Shown piece by piece: positions 25,725 to 35,195 of a DNA stretch of 64,000 nucleotides; within the stretch, counting starts at the first letter, position 1, and every line of letters starts with the position of its first letter. The position numbers and the translations under genes were made by a program. The notes beneath the pieces are model-generated. The model worked only from the letters and a program-made list of their open reading frames with translations, had not been told where the DNA came from and searched no databases. The stretch comes from an uncultured Acetatifactor sp. (GTDB taxonomy: Bacteria > Bacillota > Clostridia > Lachnospirales > Lachnospiraceae). Location: contig CAJUJN010000004.1 in NCBI GenBank assembly GCA_910586775.1, forward strand, positions 34,635-98,634, given 5' to 3'.

Positions 25725-28700
25725 ATGGCATTCGTACATCTTCACGTCCACACGGAATATTCCCTCCTGGACGGCTCCAATAAAATAAAAGAATATGTCT
25801 CCCGGGTGAAAGAACTGGGAATGGACAGCGCAGCCATTACAGACCATGGTGTCATGTACGGTGTCATTGATTTCTACCGGGCGGCGAAGGCGGCGGACAT
25901 CAAGCCGGTCATCGGCTGTGAGATTTATGTGGCACCGAATTCCCGTTTTGACAAGGAACTCACCGGCGGCGAGGACAGATACTATCACCTGGTGCTTCTG
26001 GCAGAGAATAATACCGGCTATTCCAATTTGATGAAGATTGTCAGTAAGGGATTTACGGAGGGGTTTTATTACAAGCCCAGAGTGGACATGGAGATTCTGA
26101 ACCGATACCATGAGGGGATTATTGCCCTGTCGGCATGTCTTGCAGGGGAGGTACAGCGCTGCATTTCCAAGGGACAGCCGGACGAGGCGCGTAAGGCGGC
26201 CAGGAAGTATGAGGAATGCTTTGGAAAAGGAAATTTCTTCCTGGAGCTGCAGGACCACGGCTATCCGGAACAACGTATGGTAAATACGGAACTCCTGAAG
26301 ATGAGCCGGGAGCTGGACATCCCCCTGGTGGCCACCAACGATGTCCACTATACCTATGAGTCGGACGCGGATTCTCATGACATCCTGCTGTGCCTTCAGA
26401 CCAATAAAAAGCTGACGGACGAGGACAGGATGCGCTATGAGGGCGGCCAGTATTTCGTGAAGAGCGAGGAGGAGATGAAAGGGCTGTTCCCCTATGCCTG
26501 GGAGGCTGTGGAGAACACCCAGCGCATTGCCGACCGATGTAATGTGGAGATTGAGTTCGGGGTTACCAAGCTGCCCAGGTATGAGGTGCCGGAGGGCTAC
26601 GATTCCTGGGGATATCTGAATAGACTGTGCGATGACGGACTGAAGGAACGATATGGCGACGGAGAGAAGCCGGCAGGCGATACCGGACAGACCCTGCGGG
26701 AGAGACTTGACTACGAGCTTTCCGTCATCCGGAGAATGGGATATGTGGATTACTTCCTGATTGTGTGGGATTTTATCAACTATGCCAGGAGCAACGGGAT
26801 TCCTGTGGGGCCCGGGCGAGGCTCCGCCGCCGGAAGTCTTGTGGCATACTGCCTGAAAATAACGAACATAGAGCCTATCCGGTACAATCTGCTGTTTGAG
26901 CGTTTCTTAAACCCGGAACGTGTGTCCATGCCTGATATCGATGTGGACTTCTGCTATAACCGCAGGCAGGAGGTAATTGATTATGTGGGCCGGAAATACG
27001 GCAGCGACAAGGTGGTGCAGATTGTGACCTTCGGTACCCTGGCGGCCAAGGGCGTCATCCGGGATGTGGGGCGTGTCATGGATCTGCCCTATGCCTTTGT
27101 GGATTCCATTGCCAGAATGATTCCGGGGGAACTGAATATTACCATTGACAAGGCGTTGGAGAAGAATCAGGAGTTTCATAAGCTGTATCAGGAGGACGAG
27201 CAGGTGCGCCGCCTCATCGATATGTGTAAGCGCCTGGAGGGCCTGCCCAGGCACAGCTCCATGCATGCGGCGGGGGTGGTCATCTGTCCCGAGGCGGCGG
27301 ACGAGTTCGTACCGCTGTCCAGGGGAAGCGACGGTTCCATTACCACTCAGTTTACCATGACTACGCTGGAGGAACTGGGACTTCTGAAAATGGATTTCCT
27401 GGGGCTACGCACGCTTACGGTGATTCATGACACCGTGAAATACGTGGAGCAGTCCAAAGGGAAGAAGGTTGATATCGACAATGTGGATTTTGATGACCCT
27501 CAGGTATATGAGTATCTCAGCGCCGGTAAGACCGACGGCATCTTCCAGCTGGAAAGCGGGGGGATGAAGAACCTGATGAAAGAGCTGCGTCCCAAAAGCC
27601 TGGAGGATATTATAGACGGTATTTCGTTATATCGTCCGGGCCCAATGGATTCGATTCCGAAATATATCAAAGGCCGCAGTGATAAGGGGTCCATAGCGTA
27701 TGCCTGCCCTCAGCTGGAACCGATTCTCTCGCCTACCTACGGCTGTATCATTTATCAGGAGCAGGTCATGCAGATCGTCCGTGACCTGGGCGGATATACC
27801 ATGGGCCGCAGCGACCTGGTGCGCCGTGCCATGAGCAAGAAGAAACATTCCGTCATGGAGAAGGAGCGGGCGAACTTTATCTACGGAAATGAGGCGGAGG
27901 GGGTGCCGGGCTGTGTTTCCAAAGGCATAGACGAGCAGGTGGCGAACGGTATCTTTGACGACATGATCGATTTTGCCGAGTATGCCTTCAATAAATCTCA
28001 CGGGGCCGGATACGCGGTGGTTGCCTACCAGACCGCTTACCTGAAATATTACTATCCGGTGGAATTTATGGCGGCGCTTATGACTTCCGTCATCGACAAT
28101 ACCAAGAAGGTGTCGGAATATATCCTGACCTGCCGCTCCATGGGGATCGCCCTGCTGCCGCCGGATATCAATCAGGGACAGAGCGGCTTTTCCGTCAGCG
28201 GGGACAGCATCCGCTATGCCCTGACTGCCATCAAGGGAGTGGGGCGCGCTGCCATTGATAACATAGTGAAGGAGCGGAGGGAGAGGGGGCTGTTCACCAA
28301 TCTGAATGACTTTATCACCCGGGTGGCGGACAAGGATGTCAATAAGCGCGCTGTGGAAAATTTCATAAAAGCGGGGGCATTGGACAGCCTGGGCGGCACC
28401 AGAAAACAGTTTATGAGCGTCTATGTGCAGAGCATGGATCATATCGTCAAGGATAAGAGACAGACCATAGCGGGACAGCTTTCCCTGTTTGACATTGCGG
28501 AAGAGTCCCAGAAGGAGGAATTCAATATTCGCATGCCGGATGTGGGGGAATACCCCAAGGAGATGCTTCTGGCATTCGAGAAGGAAGTACTGGGCATCTA
28601 TGTGAGCGGCCACCCGCTGGAATCGGACCAGGCGCTTCTGGAGCGCTATGTCACCAATACCACCAATGATTTCGCACTGGATGAGGAAAGCAATAAGGTT

Positions 28701-29471
28701 CCTCTGGAGGATCAGGAGAGAGTGGTGATAGGGGGCATGATTGCGGATAAAAATATCAAGTACACCAAAAACGACAAGGTTATGGCGTTCCTGAATCTGG
28801 AGGATCTGGTGGGGAATGTGGAGGTTGTGGTGTTTCCCAGGGACTATGAGCAGTACAGCGGGCTGCTCACGGAGGAAGCCAGGATCTTTATTCAGGGAAG
28901 GGCGAATATAGAGGAAGATAAGGACGGCAAACTGATCTGCGAGCAGATTGTCAGCTTCGAGGAGGCCGGGAAGGCAAACGGCAGGCCCATATTCAAGAAC
29001 CGGTATGGCGGATTGGGAGGAAACAACAGCTACGGCAGCCGGCAGAACCGGAATAACGGCAACGCTCAGAGGGCTTCGGAATGGGGCGGTCAGGCAGACG
29101 ATGGAACATTTCACGGAAATTCAGGCCGGGGAATGCCATCCGGCAATAAGGATTTCTACGGAAACGCCGGTCAGGGGTACTGCGGACAGCCCGGTGCCAA
29201 CGGCTCCGCAGGCGGGAAAAACGGCAGTCTGCAACCGGGGGTTCCGAAAGGTATCTGGATTCAGTTTCCCAATGCGGACGGTTATATTACCAGAGAACAG
29301 GAACTGCTTTCCGCCATTGCGGATTCAGATGGTAATGATGATGTGGTCATTTATCTGAAGGATGCCAAATGTATAAAAATACTTCCGCCCAACCGCCGGG
29401 TGAAGGCGGACAGCGCGCTCAGTGAGAAGCTTGGCGGGATATTCGGCCGGGAAAATGTAAAAATCCGTTAA
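25725..29471 (+). CDS. dnaE: DNA polymerase III alpha subunit
   Basis: A 1248-residue replicative polymerase. It opens with the PHP domain (FVHLHVHTEYSLLDG), followed by the palm with PDIDVDFCYNRR near 402-414, where the catalytic Asp residues lie, the fingers, a helix-hairpin-helix region (IKGVGRAAIDNI near 838), and an OB-fold near 1000-1075. AAAAGGAGAA supports the ATG at 25725. About 80 residues (roughly 1092-1172) between the OB region and the C-terminal domain are Gly/Asn/Ser-rich low complexity. This makes the protein longer than the 1150-1170 residues usual for DnaE. It lacks the exonuclease domain of PolC. Confidence 0.97.
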   Translation: MAFVHLHVHTEYSLLDGSNKIKEYVSRVKELGMDSAAITDHGVMYGVIDFYRAAKAADIKPVIGCEIYVAPNSRFDKELTGGEDRYYHLVLLAENNTGYSNLMKIVSKGFTEGFYYKPRVDMEILNRYHEGIIALSACLAGEVQRCISKGQPDEARKAARKYEECFGKGNFFLELQDHGYPEQRMVNTELLKMSRELDIPLVATNDVHYTYESDADSHDILLCLQTNKKLTDEDRMRYEGGQYFVKSEEEMKGLFPYAWEAVENTQRIADRCNVEIEFGVTKLPRYEVPEGYDSWGYLNRLCDDGLKERYGDGEKPAGDTGQTLRERLDYELSVIRRMGYVDYFLIVWDFINYARSNGIPVGPGRGSAAGSLVAYCLKITNIEPIRYNLLFERFLNPERVSMPDIDVDFCYNRRQEVIDYVGRKYGSDKVVQIVTFGTLAAKGVIRDVGRVMDLPYAFVDSIARMIPGELNITIDKALEKNQEFHKLYQEDEQVRRLIDMCKRLEGLPRHSSMHAAGVVICPEAADEFVPLSRGSDGSITTQFTMTTLEELGLLKMDFLGLRTLTVIHDTVKYVEQSKGKKVDIDNVDFDDPQVYEYLSAGKTDGIFQLESGGMKNLMKELRPKSLEDIIDGISLYRPGPMDSIPKYIKGRSDKGSIAYACPQLEPILSPTYGCIIYQEQVMQIVRDLGGYTMGRSDLVRRAMSKKKHSVMEKERANFIYGNEAEGVPGCVSKGIDEQVANGIFDDMIDFAEYAFNKSHGAGYAVVAYQTAYLKYYYPVEFMAALMTSVIDNTKKVSEYILTCRSMGIALLPPDINQGQSGFSVSGDSIRYALTAIKGVGRAAIDNIVKERRERGLFTNLNDFITRVADKDVNKRAVENFIKAGALDSLGGTRKQFMSVYVQSMDHIVKDKRQTIAGQLSLFDIAEESQKEEFNIRMPDVGEYPKEMLLAFEKEVLGIYVSGHPLESDQALLERYVTNTTNDFALDEESNKVPLEDQERVVIGGMIADKNIKYTKNDKVMAFLNLEDLVGNVEVVVFPRDYEQYSGLLTEEARIFIQGRANIEEDKDGKLICEQIVSFEEAGKANGRPIFKNRYGGLGGNNSYGSRQNRNNGNAQRASEWGGQADDGTFHGNSGRGMPSGNKDFYGNAGQGYCGQPGANGSAGGKNGSLQPGVPKGIWIQFPNADGYITREQELLSAIADSDGNDDVVIYLKDAKCIKILPPNRRVKADSALSEKLGGIFGRENVKIR

Positions 29472-29487
29472 ATATCGACAGGTCCTA

Positions 29488-29516
29488 TTGAAAAAAAAAT
29501 GAAAAAGGTATAAAAT
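29488..29516 (+). promoter_or_regulatory. Promoter of pfkA
   Basis: TTGAAA (29488-29493), 17-bp spacer, TAAAAT (29511-29516). Transcription would begin about 8 bases before the family-A repeat, placing that hairpin at the very 5' end of the pfkA mRNA. Confidence 0.55.
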
Positions 29517-29530
29517 ATCTCGTGATGGTA

Positions 29531-29631
29531 AGGAAGTGTCTGTAAATAACCGATACGGGTTTCGGGCAAGCTTTGCTGTGCGCCCGGGCCTTTTTCGAAA
29601 CAGACGCATCAGTTATTTTCCGACAATTCCT
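29531..29631 (+). repeat. Hairpin repeat family A, copy 2 (pfkA leader)
   Basis: A 101-bp element folding into one long stem: AGGAAGTGTC with GACAATTCCT at the ends, AATAACCGATACG with CGCATCAGTTATT next, and CGGGC/GCCCG at the apex, followed by an internal T-run (GGCCTTTTTC). It lies between the dnaE stop and the pfkA ribosome binding site. Confidence 0.75.
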
Positions 29632-29651
29632 AATGACAGGAGGAGCAAGTT

Positions 29652-30626
29652 ATGGCTGACAAGATTAAGACAATTGCAGTTTTGACCAGCGGCGGAGATG
29701 CGCCGGGTATGAATGCTGCCATCAGGGCGGTAGTCCGTACTGCTATTTATAGGGGCTTGAAGGTGAAGGGAATCAAAAAGGGGTATAATGGTCTGCTGAA
29801 TGAGGATATCATTGATATGGAGCCCCGCAACGTGTCCGATATTATCCAGAAGGGCGGTACCGTACTGGGTACAGCCAGATGTCTGGAATTCAAGAAGGAA
29901 GAGTATCAGCAGAAGGCAGCCGATATCTGCAAGGCCCACGGAATAGACGGCGTGGTGGTGATCGGAGGCGACGGCTCCTACCGCGGGGCGCAGGCACTTT
30001 CCAGACACGGGATCAATGCGGTGGGGATTCCGGGCACCATTGACCTTGATATCGCATGCACGGATTATACCATTGGATTTGACACGGCGGTTAATACTGC
30101 CATGCAGGCTATCGACAAGGTAAAGGATACTTCTTCTTCCCATGAACGCTGCAGTATCATTGAAGTTATGGGGCGCCATGCAGGTTACATTGCGCTGTGG
30201 TGCGGCGTGGCCAACGGTGCGGAGGACATCCTGCTTCCGGAGAATTACGATTATAACGAGCAGGAAATCGTCAGCCATATCATTGGGAGCCGTAAAAAGG
30301 GCAAGATTCATCATCTGATTATCAATGCGGAGGGTATCGGCCATTCGACTTCCATGGCGAAGAGAATTGAGGCGGCCACAGGCGTTGAGACCAGGGCAAC
30401 TATTCTTGGCTACATGCAGAGAGGCGGCAGCCCTACTGCAAAGGACCGTTATTATGCCTCCATCATGGGCGCATATGCGGTAGATATCATGCTGGAAGGC
30501 AAGACGAACCGTGTGGTAGGCTACAAGTACGGCGAGTTTACGGATTTCGGCATCGAGGAAGCGCTGATGATGCAGAAGGATATCGACAGATATCAGTATG
30601 AAGTTGCCAGAATGCTGGCAATCTGA
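29652..30626 (+). CDS. pfkA: ATP-dependent 6-phosphofructokinase
   Basis: A 324-residue glycolytic kinase. LTSGGDAPGMNAAIRA (about 10-25), IGGDGSYRGA (about 101-110) and MGRHAGYIAL (about 170-179) are the family signatures. The Gly after GGD, and Gly rather than Lys before TID, indicate ATP and not pyrophosphate as donor. The normally near-invariant TIDND reads TIDLD here; both Asp are kept. AGGAGG precedes the ATG. A family-A hairpin lies in the leader. Confidence 0.96.
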   Translation: MADKIKTIAVLTSGGDAPGMNAAIRAVVRTAIYRGLKVKGIKKGYNGLLNEDIIDMEPRNVSDIIQKGGTVLGTARCLEFKKEEYQQKAADICKAHGIDGVVVIGGDGSYRGAQALSRHGINAVGIPGTIDLDIACTDYTIGFDTAVNTAMQAIDKVKDTSSSHERCSIIEVMGRHAGYIALWCGVANGAEDILLPENYDYNEQEIVSHIIGSRKKGKIHHLIINAEGIGHSTSMAKRIEAATGVETRATILGYMQRGGSPTAKDRYYASIMGAYAVDIMLEGKTNRVVGYKYGEFTDFGIEEALMMQKDIDRYQYEVARMLAI

Positions 30627-31018
30627 GTTTATGCGGCAGTTATGGCCGCTGGTTTGTAGAAGAGATACGGTTACAGATATACTTGTGGACGCATACATTT
30701 TCCGTTTTATGCCCTGGCTTTGCGGAAGCACCATCAGCGATATATTAAAGTCGGTAAATGTTTTTGTGTGCGAGTATGAAATACAGGCGGATGTTCCGGG
30801 ATGGAATGCCCGCCTTTGTTTATATGGAGAACGTGATAAAGCAAACAGCTGAACGCTTGTACGTATAGCGGCAGCTGCGGGGCGCAGTTATACTCGTGAG
30901 CGCATTTATTTGCCGCTTTCTTGTTCAATGCTTCGGCAGCGCTCGCTTGTTATACATTTAGATTGGCAAATGTTTTTGACCGTGATTATAAGACATAAGA
31001 AGGAAAACGGGAGCGGAT
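30627..31018 (+). other. Intergenic region with terminator and two family-B repeat ends
   Basis: No gene is supported. It contains a terminator at 30786-30821, and two copies of the family-B end at 30753-30782 and 30965-30994. An imperfect inverted repeat lies between them (GTTATACTCGTGAGCGC near 30887 with GCGCTCGCTTGTTATAC near 30940). Confidence 0.5.
30786..30821 (+). terminator. Probable terminator downstream of pfkA
   Basis: GGCGGATGTTCC (30786-30797) pairs with GGAATGCCCGCC (30803-30814) with one mismatch and two G-U pairs, followed by TTTGTTT. Confidence 0.6.
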
Positions 31019-31807
31019 ATGATTACCAGCAGTTCAAATTCAAGAATAAAGCAGATAGTGCAGTGGCAGAACAAGGCAAAAGAGCGGCGCAGCGCAGGGA
31101 TTTTTCTTGTGGAAGGCTTTAAGATGTTTGGGGAAGCGCCGGAGGAACGGATTCGTGAGATTTATATTTCGGAGGGTATCTGGGACAAGGCTTCCGAGGT
31201 TCCGGAGATAAAGGATAAGCTTATCAGGAGAGGATTTGAGACTGTGAGCAGGGAACTGTTCCGGAAGATGTCGGATACGCAGAGCCCTCAGGGAATATTG
31301 TGTGTCATGGAACGCCCCCAACATGATCTGGAAAGCCTGCTGGCTGTTCCGGACCCGCTGTTTATTGTGCTGGAAAACCTTCAGGACCCGGGCAATCTGG
31401 GAACCATTGTCAGAACCGGCGAGGGGGCGGGTGTCACGGGCATTATTATGGGAAGCGGCACGGCCGATGTTTATAATCCAAAAACCATCAGGGCGACTAT
31501 GGGCTCCGTTTTCCGGGTTCCATTTGTGTGCACGGAGGATTTGTGCGGGACAGTGGAACGGCTGCGTGAAAACGGTATCAGAGTATATGCGGCCCATCTG
31601 GATGGCCGGAGATATTACGATTGTTTTTCCTTCCGGGAGGGGACTGCGTTTCTGATCGGCAACGAGGGGGCGGGGCTGGGAAAGGAACTTTCATCCAAAG
31701 CGGATTCCTGGCTGAAGATTCCCATGGAAGGCCGTGTAGAGTCTCTGAATGCTGCCGTTACAGCGTCAATTTTGATGTATGAAGCGCACCGTCAGAGGCA
31801 TTCCTGA
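31019..31807 (+). CDS. TrmH/SpoU-family RNA 2'-O-methyltransferase
   Basis: A 262-residue protein. The N-terminal substrate-binding region (SNSRIKQIVQWQNKAKERRSAGIFLVEG) is followed by the knotted SpoU methyltransferase domain: NLQDPGNLGTIVRTGEGAG near 122-140, GSGTADVYNPKTIRATMGS near 146-165, FLIGNEGAGLG near 213, and IPMEGRVESLNAAVTASILMYE near 235-256. It methylates a ribose in rRNA or tRNA using SAM; TsnR/RlmB-type targets are most likely but the exact base is unknown. Confidence 0.9.
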   Translation: MITSSSNSRIKQIVQWQNKAKERRSAGIFLVEGFKMFGEAPEERIREIYISEGIWDKASEVPEIKDKLIRRGFETVSRELFRKMSDTQSPQGILCVMERPQHDLESLLAVPDPLFIVLENLQDPGNLGTIVRTGEGAGVTGIIMGSGTADVYNPKTIRATMGSVFRVPFVCTEDLCGTVERLRENGIRVYAAHLDGRRYYDCFSFREGTAFLIGNEGAGLGKELSSKADSWLKIPMEGRVESLNAAVTASILMYEAHRQRHS

Positions 31808-31847
31808 GACTGAAAGGCATAGTTTTCTGAAAATTTCGAAGGAAAAC

Positions 31848-31876
31848 TTGACATTTTTATTAACATCTGCTATGAT
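31848..31876 (+). promoter_or_regulatory. Promoter of the SleB-like hydrolase gene
   Basis: TTGACA (31848-31853), 17-bp spacer, TATGAT (31871-31876): a near-consensus vegetative sigma-A promoter. This argues against a purely sporulation-specific role. Confidence 0.8.
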
Positions 31877-31971
31877 GTCTTCGTAACAAATTTAACAACT
31901 TTGTAATAACTTTATTAAGAAGTGGCATACTTTTTGCAAAGTAATATGATTTGTTTATGGAGGTAAGAAAA

Positions 31972-33069
31972 ATGGCAAAATGCAGAAAGCGTTTCACTGC
32001 AGTGACAGGGGTTCTTTTATCACTGATTCTGATCCTGCAGTCAGGCATTGCTGTACAGGCCGCGGAGGAAGATTCTCTGGAGCAGCTGCGCGGAGGTGTG
32101 GCATCCGTTCTGAATCCCGGCTCATCCAATTCCGTTGACATTGTGAACGAGACGGCAAAGGAGCTGAACCTGAACCTTCAGGTGGAGGAGCTGGACGAAG
32201 AGAAAGAGACCAGGCTGGTCATGGCGAATGTGCGGGATGCCCTGAATGTGAGAAGTGAGGCGGATGAAACATCGGATAAGGTAGGAATGTTATACAAGGA
32301 CTGCGGCGGTACGATTCTTGAGAGGAAAGACGGATGGACGAAGCTGCAGTCGGGCAATATCATCGGATGGGCTTCCGACGACTATCTGCTCTTTGGCGAT
32401 GATGCCCTGGCGTTGGCCAACGATGTGGGCAAGATGATTGCAACCATCAACACGGAGACCCTTCGTGTGAGGATGGAGCCCAATATGGATGCGGGTGTGT
32501 ACGGGCTTCTTCCCAAGGGTGAGATTATGGAAGTTCTGGGGGAGGATGAGGAAGGCTGGATATGTGTGGACTTCGAGGGTAGTAACGGATATGTGTCCTC
32601 AGAGTACGTAGAGGTGGACTTTATTATCGATGCAGGCGAGACCATGGATGAGATTAAGATTCGCCAGGAAGCCGAGGCGGCTGCGAAGAGAGAGGCGGAG
32701 CGTCACAAGAATTACGGCGAATACACAACGGATGCGGATACCACGCTTCTTCTGGCGGCGCTGATTCAGTGCGAGGCAGGTTCAGAGAGCTATGAAGGCC
32801 AGGTGGCAGTGGGCGCAGTGGTCATGAACCGTGTCAGAAGCGGGGCTTATCCGAATTCCATCCACGGCGTTATCTATGCTTCAGGACAGTTTACGCCTGC
32901 CATGAACGGCAAGGTGAACCGTGTATACGAGTCCGGTAATATTTATGCCAGCTGTATCAGGGCTGCGGAAGAAGCTTTGTCCGGCGTATCCAATGTGGGC
33001 GATCTGACGCATTTCCGCCGTAACAACGGTCGCGACGGCCTGGTGATTGGCAACCATGTGTTCTATTAA
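31972..33069 (+). CDS. Secreted cell-wall hydrolase (SleB-like) with two SH3 domains
   Basis: A 365-residue exported protein. The signal peptide ends around AVQAAEE (about 30). Two bacterial SH3 domains lie near 78-135 (VRDALNVRSEADETSDKVGMLY) and 150-215 (TLRVRMEPNMDAGVYGLLPKGE). A helical Ala/Glu linker leads to a Hydrolase_2 (SleB/CwlJ) domain near 245-365, with ALIQCEAGSESYEGQVAVGAVVMNRV holding the likely catalytic Glu. Such domains cut glycan strands of peptidoglycan. GGAGGTAAG precedes the ATG. The vegetative-type promoter suggests growth-phase wall remodelling rather than cortex lysis. Confidence 0.9.
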   Translation: MAKCRKRFTAVTGVLLSLILILQSGIAVQAAEEDSLEQLRGGVASVLNPGSSNSVDIVNETAKELNLNLQVEELDEEKETRLVMANVRDALNVRSEADETSDKVGMLYKDCGGTILERKDGWTKLQSGNIIGWASDDYLLFGDDALALANDVGKMIATINTETLRVRMEPNMDAGVYGLLPKGEIMEVLGEDEEGWICVDFEGSNGYVSSEYVEVDFIIDAGETMDEIKIRQEAEAAAKREAERHKNYGEYTTDADTTLLLAALIQCEAGSESYEGQVAVGAVVMNRVRSGAYPNSIHGVIYASGQFTPAMNGKVNRVYESGNIYASCIRAAEEALSGVSNVGDLTHFRRNNGRDGLVIGNHVFY

Positions 33070-33432
33070 ACTGAATATAACAGGAAGCAGGTGTGGTTAC
33101 CTGTCGTTGAATGCGGTGCAAAGGGATTGCTTCCCGTAAGACGTGTTGTAAGAAAAAGGCGAGGTGCCCGGGCAGAAGTGTCCGGGCATTTCTGGCGTGA
33201 AGAAGCGAAAAACGATAAAACAGCTTATCGTGCAAAGAAATCTATTGCCCGGAAATTGATTTTGTAGTAAACTAGTGATTAGTTACAGGGGGAGGTGTCT
33301 GCGGTACTGGAAGACAGCAGATGCCCGACCGGCGCAGGGAGGATTTACGGACGCAGGGCCTTACGGCCGGAAATGCTTCGCTGACATGGCGCAGGGAGGG
33401 GAACTGCGGTACTGGAATAGAGGAGGTATGAA
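33070..33432 (+). other. Intergenic region with a weak terminator
   Basis: No gene. TGCCCGG/CCGGGCA (33165-33171 with 33182-33188) followed by TTTCT is a short terminator-like hairpin after the hydrolase gene. Otherwise nothing recognisable. Confidence 0.4.
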
Positions 33433-34038
33433 ATGTATGAAATGTTGATTTTCTGGTTGGTCATGTTGATTTTGTGTATTGGGATCGAGGTGCTGACATT
33501 GGGGCTTACGACCATATGGTTTGCCGGGGGCGCCCTGGTTGCCATATTTGCAAGTCTGCTCTATGCGCCGATTTTTGTTCAGATCATTCTGTTTTTTGTG
33601 GTATCCCTGGTGATGCTGTTTTTTACCAGACCCATTGCGGTGAAGTACTTCAACAAAGACAGGATCAAGACAAATGTGGAGAGTATGGTAGGACGGCAGG
33701 CCATTGTCACGGAAGAGATTGATAATATGAAGGCAGTCGGACAGGTGACAGTGAACGGTCAGGAGTGGACTGCCAGAAGCTGGGATGAGAGGGTGAAGAT
33801 TCCGGAGGGAGAGATCGTGGCGGTGAAGGCCATCAGCGGTGTGAAGCTGATTGTGGAGAAAGTGAAACAACCTGATGTGAATGTTGTTACCGTCCGGGAG
33901 CCTGTCAGCGCAGAAGCGCCTGCCGGCAATCCGGAGCCGGAGGAGGAAGGCCTGAAAGCGGATAAGGAGTCCCCGGAGCCGGAGGGGGAAGGCCTGAAAG
34001 CGGATAAAGAGTCCCCAGAGCCGGAGGGGGAAGTCTGA
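33433..34038 (+). CDS. NfeD family membrane protein with a repeat-encoded tail
   Basis: A 201-residue protein. Membrane helices lie at about 4-25, 28-43 and 47-68, followed by a cytoplasmic OB-fold (VGRQAIVTEEIDNMKAVGQVTVNGQEW near 85-115). NfeD proteins partner with SPFH/stomatin proteins in membrane microdomains, and an SPFH gene follows 233 bp downstream. The last 50 or so residues are an acidic Pro/Glu tail coded by a 42-bp tandem repeat. The stop codon arises inside the third unit, where one base is missing compared with units 1 and 2, so the C-terminus depends on repeat length. GGAGGTATGAA precedes the ATG. Confidence 0.87.
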   Translation: MYEMLIFWLVMLILCIGIEVLTLGLTTIWFAGGALVAIFASLLYAPIFVQIILFFVVSLVMLFFTRPIAVKYFNKDRIKTNVESMVGRQAIVTEEIDNMKAVGQVTVNGQEWTARSWDERVKIPEGEIVAVKAISGVKLIVEKVKQPDVNVVTVREPVSAEAPAGNPEPEEEGLKADKESPEPEGEGLKADKESPEPEGEV

Positions 34039-34178
34039 AGGCGGATAAAGAGTCCCCGAAGCCGGAGGGGGAAGCCTGAAGGCGGATAAAGAGTCCCCGG
34101 AGCCGGAGGGGGAAGTCTGAAGGCGGATAAAGAGTCCCCGAAGCCGGAGGGGAAGCCTGAAAGCTTATAAGGAACTCC
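33931..34178 (+). repeat. Six-unit 42/41-bp tandem repeat spanning the nfeD stop
   Basis: Units start CCGGAGCCGGAGG and end GAGTCC: 33931-33972 and 33973-34014 are 42 bp; 34015-34055, 34056-34096, 34097-34137 and 34138-34178 are 41 bp. The 41-bp units have lost one base in the GGAAGGCC/GGAAGTC segment (or, in unit 6, in the G-run). Units 1-3 are partly coding, the rest lies after the stop. Confidence 0.9.
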
Positions 34179-34271
34179 GGGAGTCAGAGAAGGAAATCCC
34201 GATGCAAAGGGGCGGGATTTGCATATAAAATAAAACAAGCACTGTTATAAAAGTGCAGAAAGAGGTAAAAT

Positions 34272-35195
34272 ATGGAAATGGTTTGGCTGTTGATCGTGTT
34301 GATTGTGCTGGTGCTGGCAATTCTGGCATCCTGTCTGAAGGTGGTTCCTCAGGCACAGGCTTATGTCATCGAGCGCCTGGGCGCTTATCAGGGGACCTGG
34401 TCGGTGGGCTTCCACATCAAGGTGCCTTTTCTGGATAAGATTGCCAGAAAGGTAAATTTGAAAGAGCAGGTGGCAGATTTTCCGCCTCAGCCCGTTATCA
34501 CCAAGGATAACGTAACCATGCGTATTGACACTGTGGTATTTTATCAGATTACGGATCCCAAGCTGTTTACCTACGGCGTGGAGAATCCCATGATGGCGAT
34601 TGAGAATCTGACTGCTACCACGTTGCGTAATATCATCGGCGACCTGGAGCTGGATCAGACTCTGACCAGCCGTGAGACCATCAATACCAAGATGCGTGCG
34701 GCGCTGGATATCGCTACGGACCCCTGGGGTATCAAGGTAAACAGAGTGGAGCTGAAGAACATCATTCCTCCTGCAGAGATTCAGAACGCCATGGAGAAGC
34801 AGATGAAGGCTGAGCGTGAGAGACGTGAAGCCGTAACGCGTGCGGAAGGCGAGAAGAAAGCCAAGATTCTGGAGGCAGAAGGTGCCAAGGAGTCCGCAAT
34901 CCTTCGTGCAGAGGCCGACAAGCAGTCCGCAATCCTTCGTGCGGAAGCCCAGAAGGAGAAGATGATCCGCGAGGCAGAAGGTGAGGCGGAAGCAATCCTG
35001 AAGGTACAGCAGGCAAATGCAGACGGTATCAGGATGCTGAAGGAAGCCGGAGCAGACGAATCCGTGCTGAAGATCAAGAGTCTGGAAGCCTTTGAGAAGG
35101 TGGCGGACGGTCAGGCTACCACAATCCTTCTTCCGGCGGAGCTGCAGGGAATTGCAAGTCTGGCGGCTGCGTGGAAGGAGAGCACAAGGAAGTAA
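34272..35195 (+). CDS. SPFH/Band 7 (stomatin-like) membrane protein
   Basis: A 307-residue protein with one N-terminal hydrophobic hairpin (about 4-23), then an SPFH domain: VVPQAQAYVIERLGAYQGTW, ITKDNVTMRIDTVVFYQITDP and LRNIIGDLELDQTLTSRE. It ends in a long Ala/Glu helical region (RAEGEKKAKILEAEGAKES...) typical of stomatins and QmcA. These form oligomeric cages around membrane proteases or organise lipid microdomains. The pairing with NfeD upstream is the usual functional partnership. An 11-residue near-duplicate (ESAILRAEA / QSAILRAEA) lies in the coiled coil. Confidence 0.93.
   Translation: MEMVWLLIVLIVLVLAILASCLKVVPQAQAYVIERLGAYQGTWSVGFHIKVPFLDKIARKVNLKEQVADFPPQPVITKDNVTMRIDTVVFYQITDPKLFTYGVENPMMAIENLTATTLRNIIGDLELDQTLTSRETINTKMRAALDIATDPWGIKVNRVELKNIIPPAEIQNAMEKQMKAERERREAVTRAEGEKKAKILEAEGAKESAILRAEADKQSAILRAEAQKEKMIREAEGEAEAILKVQQANADGIRMLKEAGADESVLKIKSLEAFEKVADGQATTILLPAELQGIASLAAAWKESTRK

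Noticed and set aside
27627..29114. A 495-codon minus-strand frame inside dnaE (and similar long frames opposite dusB, argF, the CapD-type gene and the P-ATPase)
   Set aside because: All lie fully opposite strongly supported genes and translate to compositionally odd proteins with no motif.
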